DNA of 64,000 bases from Flectonema sp. DT1601 (Eukaryota; Euglenozoa; Diplonemea; Diplonemida; Diplonemidae), in assembly GCA_964019425.1 (NCBI GenBank), contig OZ025793.1, positions 62,001 to 126,000 of the forward strand, in the 5' to 3' direction. Of the stretch, positions 21,063 through 29,105 are shown piece after piece. Position 1 is the first letter of the stretch. The number at the start of each line of letters is the position of its first letter. The notes beneath the pieces were generated by a model. That model ran no database searches. It saw only the letters and a list, made by a program, of their open reading frames with translations, and was not told where the DNA came from. The position numbers and the translations under genes were made by a program.

Positions 21063-21953
21063 TTATTGTTTATCGGGAGTAGTTTTGTCATTGGAACCAA
21101 GTTTATGACCATAATCCTTTGGATTACACATAAAGTAAATCATTATAATAAAAAGTATCACAAAGGCAGTCACTCCGATTGAGATCCCAGCAATCTCTCC
21201 TCCGCTTAACGTTTCCCCACCACTGGAAGTGACTGAACCGAAATTGAAGAGACAAGCCCCGTCGTTGATAATGTAATTATCAGCGCATGTCACAGCAACA
21301 CAGATATTGCTGCCATGCCATCCTCTTACAACGCTACCATCAGGGTTTGGACAGCTGTACTGAATTCCGTCAAGCTCAACAAGATTCTCAAATCTTTGAT
21401 GATAGAGTCTTATTGAAGAAACAGTACTCGCATCAATCAGTTCTTGTATCTTAGCTGGAAGTATCATTAAAGGTTTTCCTGGAGTGAAATCATTAATTCT
21501 TCCTTCTACTTGAATAGCTGTGTAGAGTCCATCAAGTGGATTCTTTGGATTTAAACAAGTATGAACTATCTTTGATATGGTGATGGAGGTTCCTTGAAGT
21601 GCTGTTGCAACTATCGATTTAAATTCTGTTTCAAATCGACTAACCTTTGAGCAATCAGCAGTACCGAATGTTAAAGTAACGACGGCGGTCATTGGAGAAA
21701 CACGAGCTGCTTCTCCTCCATTACTTGGGAAGCAATGTTTGTAAACACTACTTGGTGACAATCCCAACTGAAGTGATGTAAAACCAACACCACAAGTACA
21801 TTGACCTACTAAATCATTACATCTACCAGCACTGTCACCATACTTCTGACAATGTGAATGTTGAGAACACACAATAATATGACCAGGTGCGAAATCTGAA
21901 CTCACAGCAGCAAACAGCGACACAATCACAAATATGATTCTTAACATTTCCAT
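21063..21953 (-). CDS. Type I membrane protein with EGF-like domain
   Basis: 296 residues. N-terminal signal peptide (LRIIFVIVSLFAAVSS), then an EGF-like cysteine cluster at residues 29-54 (CSQHSHCQKYGDSAGRC, then CTCGVGF). A globular ectodomain of about 130 residues follows with weak SEA-like flavour (FETEFKSIVATALQG). A second Cys-rich patch (about 205-235) precedes a single transmembrane segment (about 252-275, IAGISIGVTAFVILFIIMIY) and a short hydrophilic tail. Predicted location is the cell surface or endomembranes. CACAACAG lies 18 nt before the ATG. No orthologue recognised. Confidence 0.8.
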   Translation of the reverse strand: MEMLRIIFVIVSLFAAVSSDFAPGHIIVCSQHSHCQKYGDSAGRCNDLVGQCTCGVGFTSLQLGLSPSSVYKHCFPSNGGEAARVSPMTAVVTLTFGTADCSKVSRFETEFKSIVATALQGTSITISKIVHTCLNPKNPLDGLYTAIQVEGRINDFTPGKPLMILPAKIQELIDASTVSSIRLYHQRFENLVELDGIQYSCPNPDGSVVRGWHGSNICVAVTCADNYIINDGACLFNFGSVTSSGGETLSGGEIAGISIGVTAFVILFIIMIYFMCNPKDYGHKLGSNDKTTPDKQ

Positions 21954-22065
21954 ATTGTTGAGTTGAGTTACTGTTGTGGTAAACTAACCATTCACATTAT
22001 TACTAAACTCTGAAGTAAGTCAATCAAAAATAATTCATCGAATCGGGTCAGTTGATGAGAAAGAG

Positions 22066-22491
22066 TTAACAATTCTCAAAAGTGTTATTCTTTAATGAAG
22101 CAAAAGGAGACAATATCATCAAAACAGATAAAGGAACTGATATCACAATTGATAAGAATAAAGGAATAGGCCATTGCTGATACCAAACATCCCAATCAAG
22201 AGGTATAATAGCTGAGGACAACCATCCAATTAATATTACAGTTCTCGTGTATATCATCAGAGCCCTTTCATCAGAGCTTAGGTATTCCCCATTTATTACT
22301 ATTCTTTGAATGTCGCTGTTTGTATGAAGATTCTTGAGGCAAAAGGGAATTCCCAATAACAGCGATCCAAAGACGCCCGTTATCATTGTCTCAGGTAGAC
22401 TTCTAAATGGTGAGGCGCCCAATATTAAAAATAATACAATCAGTGAAACCGCACCGATGGTTAAAAACTTAACCGAATGAAGTAGCGTCAT
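22066..22491 (-). CDS. PIGF: PIG-F-like GPI-anchor biosynthesis protein
   Basis: 141 residues from the ATG at 22491, which has CCTCACAG 14 nt upstream. Four hydrophobic segments are visible. Two landmarks match PIG-F: the GASPFRSLPET segment (human VLYGAPLIELALET) and the C-terminal loop IIPLDWDVWYQQWPIP (human PIPLDWERPWQVWPI). PIG-F is an ER membrane partner that stabilises the ethanolamine-phosphate transferases PIG-O and PIG-G. The protein is shorter than the human 219 residues: the first two spans are missing, unless an upstream exon supplies them (the frame is open to about 22581 but without an ATG). GPI anchoring matters for the surface coats of Euglenozoa. Confidence 0.85.
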   Translation of the reverse strand: MTLLHSVKFLTIGAVSLIVLFLILGASPFRSLPETMITGVFGSLLLGIPFCLKNLHTNSDIQRIVINGEYLSSDERALMIYTRTVILIGWLSSAIIPLDWDVWYQQWPIPLFLSIVISVPLSVLMILSPFASLKNNTFENC

Positions 22492-22963
22492 TAATATTGT
22501 TGTTCTGTGAGGTAATGAATAACATAAGAAGTCGATACAAGCTTTCAAAAATGTATTTTTTTGATGATACTTCCCTCGCACCCCATCATGATTTTAGTAA
22601 GGTTCTCTGATTATAATAAATTATACTTTTCGATTAAACTAAATTATAATAAATGAATTACTACTACCGACCTGAACCCTGATTGTTTAACGTACAGCAA
22701 TCTGGGCGGTGGGATCCTTAAGAGGTTGCGACTATTGATGTTGTTGGCTTTCGGGATGTCCCGAAGGGTTATTCCTTTTCAATTTCTTTTTTTTTTTTAA
22801 AGTTATTTTTTTTTTTGTTTTCGATTTTGATAAGTTACCAGTCACAATACTCAGCTGACAAAAAGCCGTCTGGGTCAGGTCGGTTTCAGACACTGCTAGC
22901 AATTCGGTTGATGACTGTACGAATGACAACAAAAAATCCACATCCCTAAAGAACACTAAAGGT
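22492..22963. other. Intergenic spacer
   Basis: About 470 bp. Contains a minus-strand A-rich stretch (22780-22820, T-rich on plus). Small frames at 22732-22956 are Lys-rich by composition and not supported. It must include the eL33 3' UTR. Confidence 0.5.
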
Positions 22964-23400
22964 TTAGATACGGCTTGGGTACATGTACACTCTCACCTTC
23001 TTTCCAAGAGCCTGGGCTGGGAGGTTTGGAGAGAACTTGGCACGGACGGCACCATTGTTTCCGTGAGAGCGAGTAACACGTCCCCACATAACGCGTACTC
23101 TGGACTTCATCTTTGGGTTCTGGGCAGAGCGAGTGTGGTTAGCCTGTTTTTTTTCTTCTTTTTCTTCGTAAACTTCCTGGAGACGTTGATAATAATAAAG
23201 TTCTCTGAAAAACATACCTTGGTCTTTGCCTTGAAGACGTATGCAACACGCTTACCGCAGTAGAACTCGGTATCGTCCTTGGTCTGAACGTTCTTAATCT
23301 TCAACAAGGAAGTGTGCTGAGTCTGGTGACGCTGACTACGTCTGAATCCGGTCATAACAGCTGGCTGAAAGAGACGAACGTTGGTCTTTGACTTTCCCAT
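22964..23400 (-). CDS. RPL35A: 60S ribosomal protein eL33 (L35A)
   Basis: Two exons, 23400-23218 and 23143-22964, with a 74-bp intron beginning GTATGT and ending AACAG; 120 residues. Family landmarks: [50 protein letters not shown] and the terminal YPSRI. Human L35A is 110 residues, so this protein has a slightly longer N-terminus ([16 protein letters not shown]) and about seven extra residues just after the splice junction. It is a structural protein of the large cytosolic ribosomal subunit. The leader before the ATG is A-rich rather than pyrimidine-rich, with a weak acceptor-like AG only. Confidence 0.97.
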
Positions 23401-23558
23401 TTTTTTTTCTTTTTTTTTTTTGTAGGAACGATAAACTGAATCAAAAGAGAATAATAAAATAAACAATCACAGTCAACAACCCAAACTATAAAATGAGAGA
23501 TGTGCTGAAGGGGGAAACCCCCACAGCATGCAGAAGGTAGACACAGCTTCAATATGAG

Positions 23559-24467
23559 TTATTTTTTGCTCCCCTTTTTCCCACCTATGTCAAACTCTTT
23601 CATGTACCTTTCATGAAGGGTGCTCAAAGCCTCTCCTTTTAGCTCAGCCATAATTCCAATAAGTCTCTCAGCAATGTCTTTAGTGTCATTAAAGACGTGT
23701 AGCATTTCAGTATAAACAGCAACCTTTTGATATTTATTAATATCAGAAACAGTATGAGAACTAAATCGATGAACAGACTTCAACTGTTCTAAAGACAGAC
23801 TGGGTAATTGATTTACAACCTTCCCAAGTGAAGAGATTGCTGCAGCATATGATCGGAGGTGACTAGTTGGTGTTATTTCCTTGAAAACTACACTCTTAAG
23901 GTCAACCTTTGAAGAAGAAGAGCAGCTCTTTTTCGCAGGGGGTTTCTTAGCTGCTTTTTTTGCAGTTTTTTTAACTGACGGTTTGGGTTCCTTTGCCTTC
24001 TTTGGAATAGTTTTTGTCGCCGACTTATCTTTCGCAGTTATCGTTGGCGGGTTATCAACTAAAGGAACAACAGAAGGGGGAGTAATAACTTTCGATGGAA
24101 CAGATCGAACAGATGGAGCGAGTGGAGTACATTTCTTAGGTCGAAGAGTTACAGTCGCAACAGCTGCTGGTCTTGATTTCTCAGAATTAGAATCACTCGA
24201 TAAGATTGCTAAGATATCAGAGTAGTCATCTTCACTACAGACTTCAGTTGTTGTTCTTACTCTCTTCCTACCCCATGGCTTCATTGGTCTTTTTATTTTC
24301 TTTATCTCTGTCGGTAGTGATGAAGACATTTCCAAAGCCGTACTAAACCCATTTGGAACTTCCTTAACATATTTATACTTCAGAGGGCTACTTTTAGTGT
24401 TTCTGTTTATGATAAGTGATTCCCTCGGGTCCTCTGAGTCACTGTCAGTGTCATCACCACACCACAT
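23559..24467 (-). CDS. Lys/Ala-rich basic protein, probably nuclear
   Basis: 302 residues. The acidic N-terminus (DDTDSDSEDPRES) is followed by a basic region, and a histone H1-like Lys/Ala/Pro stretch near 165-185 (KKTAKKAAKKPPAKK). The C-terminal 110 residues are helical and look folded (RSYAAAISSLGKVVNQLPSL). H1-like tails are common in euglenozoan chromatin proteins, so a chromatin role is plausible but unproven. CCCCTCAG lies 12 nt before the ATG. It lies 158 bp upstream of eL33. Confidence 0.75.
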   Translation of the reverse strand: MWCGDDTDSDSEDPRESLIINRNTKSSPLKYKYVKEVPNGFSTALEMSSSLPTEIKKIKRPMKPWGRKRVRTTTEVCSEDDYSDILAILSSDSNSEKSRPAAVATVTLRPKKCTPLAPSVRSVPSKVITPPSVVPLVDNPPTITAKDKSATKTIPKKAKEPKPSVKKTAKKAAKKPPAKKSCSSSSKVDLKSVVFKEITPTSHLRSYAAAISSLGKVVNQLPSLSLEQLKSVHRFSSHTVSDINKYQKVAVYTEMLHVFNDTKDIAERLIGIMAELKGEALSTLHERYMKEFDIGGKKGSKK

Positions 24468-24528
24468 GGCAGACAGGAGCTGAGGGGGACATAAAAAAGA
24501 TGTTTACGAAGTTACTAATAATGTTTTT

Positions 24529-24852
24529 TTAGAAATCAGTGCGAACTACATCCTGCTCTGAGAGAGAAAATACTTTTAAATTAATCGGATCCTTCAAAAC
24601 ATTATAGTCGTAAATAAGAAGTGTATAGTGACAACAGTATTGTTGATCACTTAAAGTAGTTTGATTGACGACGTGTAAATGAAATACGGAGAACAATATA
24701 AAATTAAAATAAAAAACAGAAGTGTAGGTTGCCCAGAACCAATTCCCTATTCGAGTACAACACGTTGCAGTGAATGTAGAAAGGTTGAAGAGAAATATAA
24801 CACAGAGGTCACAGGCCGCACTGAACGTTGTCTGCTGCTCTCCAGACAACAT
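24529..24852 (-). CDS. Doubtful hydrophobic small protein (107 aa)
   Basis: A minus-strand frame fills the gap between two firm genes and is preceded by an excellent splice acceptor (TTTGTTTTTCTGTAG, 40 nt before the ATG). The protein is rich in Cys, Phe and Tyr with a central hydrophobic stretch and ends QDVVRTDF. No domain recognised. The acceptor argues that some transcript starts here, but the frame could also contain an unseen intron or be 3' UTR of the next gene. Confidence 0.35.
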   Translation of the reverse strand: MLSGEQQTTFSAACDLCVIFLFNLSTFTATCCTRIGNWFWATYTSVFYFNFILFSVFHLHVVNQTTLSDQQYCCHYTLLIYDYNVLKDPINLKVFSLSEQDVVRTDF

Positions 24853-24915
24853 TTCTTAGCCGTTGCAGAACTGACCAGTAATGAATGCTTCTACAGAAAA
24901 ACAAACGACAACTCG

Positions 24916-25906
24916 TCAACTAATAGCACAGTTGCACATCCCGTCTCTGTGCTGTCGCAGAGCTTGTTCACTTCTCATGGAACTGAACTCTTCTCTGAGG
25001 TCATCTATGTCCTGACGATGTCTTATTTTCATGGAAGTCTCAGCAGCTTCCCATCCATTGAAAACAGAAGACTTGGTGCTAGTGAACCTGTTTGTTGTTA
25101 TTTCATAATATTCGATAACTTTGATTGGAAGAGTTCTGTTGAAGAAAACAACAAAAAACAAACATTACTTGTGTAGCAGCAATCTTATCGCGCAGCTCGA
25201 GCTCTTCCTTCTCCAGTTGTGTAATTTCATCACCAACTTGATGATATGTGTGCTGCATTTGATTTAAGTTTTTGTGTAAAACAGCAATCTCACAAGCAGG
25301 TGTCCGAGAAGCGTGTCTAAGAACAACATCCGGGTGAGGAATGCTCGCTATCGCTGAGTCGATGTCACCTTGAAGGGGAGATGTTGTTCTGAAGGAGTCA
25401 CTTAAGGCAGTCGGCATGCTGTTGAAAGAATTCCCAAATTGTGTATTTATCAAATCTGTTCCACTCAGGATACTATCAACAGGTGACAAGACACTCCTCC
25501 CCTGACTTGGAGAAAGTTGAATCCTAACTTTAACTGCCATATTAGTTGTTGTTGGATAACCTAACCAGTTCCCAATTATTATGGTAGTTTCGTATGACTT
25601 CCCTAACTCAAAGGTACTGCTTATCATAACCTTAGCACCTGCTAGTGGTTTGCAAGAATTATTATTCATCTCGTAGAGTGTCAGCCTAAGAGTCTTTCCC
25701 TTATTTGTGTATCCGATTCCCTTAATTAGAAAAGTCTGTTTTACATTTACGTGACATCCTTCTACGTGACTTGCTGCTGTTCTGTCTTCAGTGCGTCCTA
25801 CTTTCCACCCCATCATGAACATAGCGGTTCTCGGTACTTTATTTCTATCATTTCCTACCAACTGCATCGGTCCAATTCGAAGGCGGAGGTCCACCCTTTG
25901 AGTCAT
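24916..25906 (-). CDS. C2-like / coiled-coil protein
   Basis: Exon 1 (25906 to about 25169 or a few bases beyond) encodes about 245 residues. The N-terminal 150 residues read like a C2-type beta-sandwich (VDLRLRIGPMQLVG, GKTLRLTLYEMN, AVKVRIQLSPS). A linker is followed by a coiled-coil (HTYHQVGDEITQLEKEELEL). Exon 2 ends at 24916 with a charged helical tail (MKIRHRQDIDDLREEF). The junction is ambiguous: GTAATG and GTTTGT are both possible donors, with different acceptors near 25090-25115, so the exact residues there are uncertain. N-terminal C2 plus coiled-coil is typical of ciliary and basal-body proteins; no orthologue is claimed. Confidence 0.65.
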
Positions 25907-26467
25907 TTTGTTTTGAGAATCGTATGATGCTTCGGAAATAATAATTATTTCACTTTTGAGAATATATTTCAGAAAGTAATTTGAAATCTACAACTCTCTC
26001 ATTCTACTTTAAGAATAGTATTAATTCAATACAGTAAAAATAATAAATAAGAACAACTTCCACTTTCGTTCCCTCCGAGTAGCACCATGAAGTGATAAAC
26101 TCAGGAGAGACGACCTTTCAGCGCGGCTTATGGCGCACGTGTTAGACTCCTTGGTCTGTGTATCAAGACTGGTAGCACAAGATCGCTACGTCTGGTGCGT
26201 GCACTGCGGGGGTGGCACTGCATTAATACAACATTTGGATAGCAGCTTTCCCGTAGGATCGAAGACTTTCACAAACGTGCACCAATACAGAACTTTGCCC
26301 TCGTGCACATACGTATCCTACACGGTCTGCAGAACCAGGGCCTGAGCAAGCTCACGGCACCCAGCATGTAGGCATGCAGGGATCTCACTCTTGGTTAGTG
26401 GAGAGACTGCGTCTGTCAGCGCGCAATGAATTATCAAATCGTAAGAAAACATTGCAACAATAAACCA
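25907..26467. other. Spacer containing an rRNA fragment
   Basis: 560 bp between the C2-like gene and the gene at 26468. The left third is AT-rich, while about 26100-26430 is clearly GC-richer and matches large-subunit rRNA on the minus strand (see separate entry). No protein gene is supported here. Confidence 0.6.
26105..26430 (-). rRNA. Fragment of cytosolic large-subunit rRNA (D2 to start of domain II)
   Basis: On the minus strand, 26156-26133 reads GACCAAGGAGTCTAACACGT plus GCGC, identical to one of the most conserved stretches of eukaryotic 28S rRNA. The flanks also follow LSU order: CAGTCTTGATACACAGACC precedes it (canonical CCGTCTTGAAACACGGACC) and GCGCTGAAAGG follows (canonical GCGCAATGAAAGG). 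The GC-rich part further 5' would be the variable D2 region. Differences from the consensus break pairs of the local helix, so this looks like a relocated, decaying rDNA piece rather than a working gene. A genuinely fragmented rRNA gene is the alternative, since Euglenozoa have split LSU rRNA. Confidence 0.8.
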
Positions 26468-27964
26468 TCACAACATAGTAGCTCTGAGAGTATCAATGGA
26501 TCGATCCTTCCTCGTGATGTCTTCAGCCATTGTGTCTTGAAGAGACCAACAATTGAGAAGTAATGGGAACGCATGCTGCCTCACAATGTGAACAAGCGGC
26601 GCCAGGCATCTTCCGAGTGTTGGAGGAGCAGAAAAGATGCGAGCCATCTCACCAGATTCCTTAAGTGTTGCGGTTCTTCGAATGAGATCAGCAGCCTGAC
26701 TTAGTTTCGTATTCCCGGGAGGGACAACAGCTGTCTCCGCAGCAGGAAGGGTGGACTGGTCAGATATAGAATTTATTATTATTATTACTTCAGGAAGTAT
26801 TCTTTTAGACCATTCCTTCATACCAACAGACATTCCGTAACGAGTGGTATTCTCCAAAGTAAAGACTTCGAGTGCTTCAGCGACCTTCTTACCAGTTCCT
26901 CTTTTTGGAATCCTATCAAGAATAGGTTTTAGTATCATCTTCGCAATAAGCCAGTGGAGATTAGTTTCCCCGACTGCTCTGGCTGCATAATTCAGGTGTA
27001 CACTTACCATCTTCACTTCAACAGGGAATGTCTTTTTGTCATCAGACGCACCTATAGCTTTGAAAATCTCTTCGACCAGTTTTTGAACGTCTAGTTCGGT
27101 TCCCGCTGATACCTCTAACTTTTTCTGAAATTCCGAGAACAATACGTCAGACCAAGAACTCCTTGCTGCATGACAATACATTCCAATACAAACAGTCGCG
27201 AAATTAACTTCTTCGAGAAATAGTGAAAAGGGTTTTGATGAGCGCTTGTTTTCTAACACAGCGGATGCAAAAAGTTCAGACAAGAGTTTTGGTATAAGAG
27301 ACTCAGAGTAAGCAGCAATAAGTAAAGATGATGCTGCTGGTTTCCAATAGTCAGGTTGAAGACCATTAAAAGTTTCGATCAAACGATCAAGGCGAGTTGA
27401 TAACGTGAATCGAGTCCAAGAAAAAGTTTCATCACCTCCAACAGAGTATTCTGGTTCCTCTACGTCAGAGTGATTATTATTATTCATAACTCTTCCACAG
27501 TGTTGTAGGATTATTTCAGCATCATGTGACCTACAGAATGATAACGAAATAGTCCACAATCGACATCTGTCGTCACTGAAATGAGCTATTGCTGAAATGA
27601 AGTGATTCGCAATATACGCAGCCTCTAATAATATTAAAACTCCCTTCTCTGGTAGCAGTACACACGTTTCGGATACCAAACTAGATCCGACGAATTTCAA
27701 TTCTTGCACATTTATATTTTCATCACGTAGTCCTTTGGTCTTTAGGATTCCTGAGTTCGTTATAATAATATCGGAGTGAAGCAGCTTATCGAGACCTCCT
27801 CCGGATCGGAGATCTGCAACTCTTCCCTTGGCGCTGAATAGAATTTCCTTTTCTCCTTTTACATCAAGAAATGCATAATGATTACATCGCGAAGGTGGGT
27901 TACAACTCTCACCACGACCGAATTGTTGGAGACTTCGATCTGATATTTTCCATATTGGTTGCAT
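26468..27964 (-). CDS. Hypothetical 498-aa helical protein
   Basis: Single-exon frame starting MQPIWKISDRSL, with TTTAAACAG only 4 nt before the ATG. The first 150 residues are beta-rich (HYAFLDVKGEKEILFSAKG). The rest is alpha-helical, with an acidic loop near 165-185. One stretch (LHWLIAKMILKPILDR, about residue 355) vaguely resembles RasGAP-type or HEAT-type helical repeats, but no diagnostic arginine finger or repeat is evident. I do not recognise the family. It is followed by NAA20 upstream in the cluster. Confidence 0.7.
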   Translation of the reverse strand: MQPIWKISDRSLQQFGRGESCNPPSRCNHYAFLDVKGEKEILFSAKGRVADLRSGGGLDKLLHSDIIITNSGILKTKGLRDENINVQELKFVGSSLVSETCVLLPEKGVLILLEAAYIANHFISAIAHFSDDRCRLWTISLSFCRSHDAEIILQHCGRVMNNNNHSDVEEPEYSVGGDETFSWTRFTLSTRLDRLIETFNGLQPDYWKPAASSLLIAAYSESLIPKLLSELFASAVLENKRSSKPFSLFLEEVNFATVCIGMYCHAARSSWSDVLFSEFQKKLEVSAGTELDVQKLVEEIFKAIGASDDKKTFPVEVKMVSVHLNYAARAVGETNLHWLIAKMILKPILDRIPKRGTGKKVAEALEVFTLENTTRYGMSVGMKEWSKRILPEVIIIINSISDQSTLPAAETAVVPPGNTKLSQAADLIRRTATLKESGEMARIFSAPPTLGRCLAPLVHIVRQHAFPLLLNCWSLQDTMAEDITRKDRSIDTLRATML

Positions 27965-28183
27965 TGACCTGTTTAAATATTATAACAATACTACCCATAA
28001 ATAATCCATTCAAGAAAGACAGTAGGTCCAGTAAGTAATCTATTACCGTGTTGTTAACCTAAGCTTTCCTACTCAAAGCTCTCTCCACACTCAACTTACT
28101 CTTATTATTGATTATTACTATGAAGACTACGTCGCAGCAGTGGCAACATTCAAATGAGAAGATCCGCTTTTTTAAAAAAAGCT

Positions 28184-28792
28184 TTAATAAAATTCCAGTT
28201 CATCAGGTGTTATTAATGTTTTATCACATATTAAAGAAGATTTCTTTAATTCTTTGTCTCTGGGAAGAGCTTTTCTCATATCCACTCCGTTCTCTTCTGA
28301 AGGAGGACCTCGATAATAACTATTGTATTGGTGATTATTATTTAAGTTGTCTTCATGGATGAAATGTTATAAATAGTGAAACACATACTCTTTTATAGTT
28401 CTGAAGATGATGTAGTCTCTGTTCTTGTACATGTTGATGGCTACTTCGTTGCTTTTTCTAACGAACAGGTCGACGAAATAAGCTTTATCAACATCAACAG
28501 CATATTGTTCTAGGAATTCCATTAACTGACCACCAAGTCCCATTCGTCTAGTGTCTGGTGATACTGTTACTGCTGATACGTGAGCATGCCAGAGATGATC
28601 TTCTCCTTCAGCTTTAGCAATGACGTAACCTTGATAGAATCCATTTGAATCTTTAGCTACCATCTGATAGTGTGGCCACGTGTTCAGATATGAGGCGTAG
28701 AAATCCATTCCAAAAGTTTCAGTCAACTCATCGAAATTGATAATATTGAAGTTCAACAAATCGTCGAATTTCATTCGCTGAAGAGTAGTCAT
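28184..28792 (-). CDS. NAA20: N-terminal acetyltransferase NatB catalytic subunit
   Basis: Two exons, 28792-28389 and 28319-28184, with a 69-bp GTATGT...TAG intron; 179 residues (human 178). It transfers acetyl from acetyl-CoA to N-terminal Met of proteins beginning Met-Asp/Glu/Asn/Gln. The GNAT fold is clear: MTTLQRMKFDDLLNFNIINF, HAHVSAVTVSP, the acetyl-CoA loop RRMGLGGQLM, FVDLFVRKSNEVAINMY, then across the splice junction the characteristic DYYRG...DMRKALPRD. Without splicing, the reading frame ends too early at FHYL, so the intron is real. TTCAACAG lies 16 nt before the ATG. Acts on ribosomes with NAA25, which is not in this window. Confidence 0.97.
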
Positions 28793-29105
28793 ATTGTTAA
28801 CGTTATTCTGTTGAAAGATACAATACTAATAATGTGTGTGTTGCCTAGTGTGTCTAGTGTGTACTGTATGTTGTTACAAACGCATTACTCATTGCTCATT
28901 GATGATGTTCCTATATTGAGATACATGATTTCTTAAATATTAGTTTGTTATGAAACAGATACTGTACTTCGGGGTAATCCCTCACAAGAACGGTGTAAAT
29001 TGTTAGTCCTGCCTGGATGAAGTCTCCTTCAACAATAATTTCAAAGGTTAATAAAAAAACAGTCGTTTCTCACTGAGATGCAGAAGTCTGTCAAGAGGTA
29101 ATAAT
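28793..29105. other. Intergenic spacer
   Basis: About 310 bp, AT-rich, with short GTGTGT-type simple sequence near 28830-28865. No coding signal on either strand. Confidence 0.5.

Noticed and set aside
23063-23552. Frames around the eL33 leader and intron
   Set aside because: They are unspliced read-through of the eL33 exons or A-tract artefacts.
26130-26345. Plus-strand frame of 71 codons
   Set aside because: It is the antisense of the LSU rRNA fragment.
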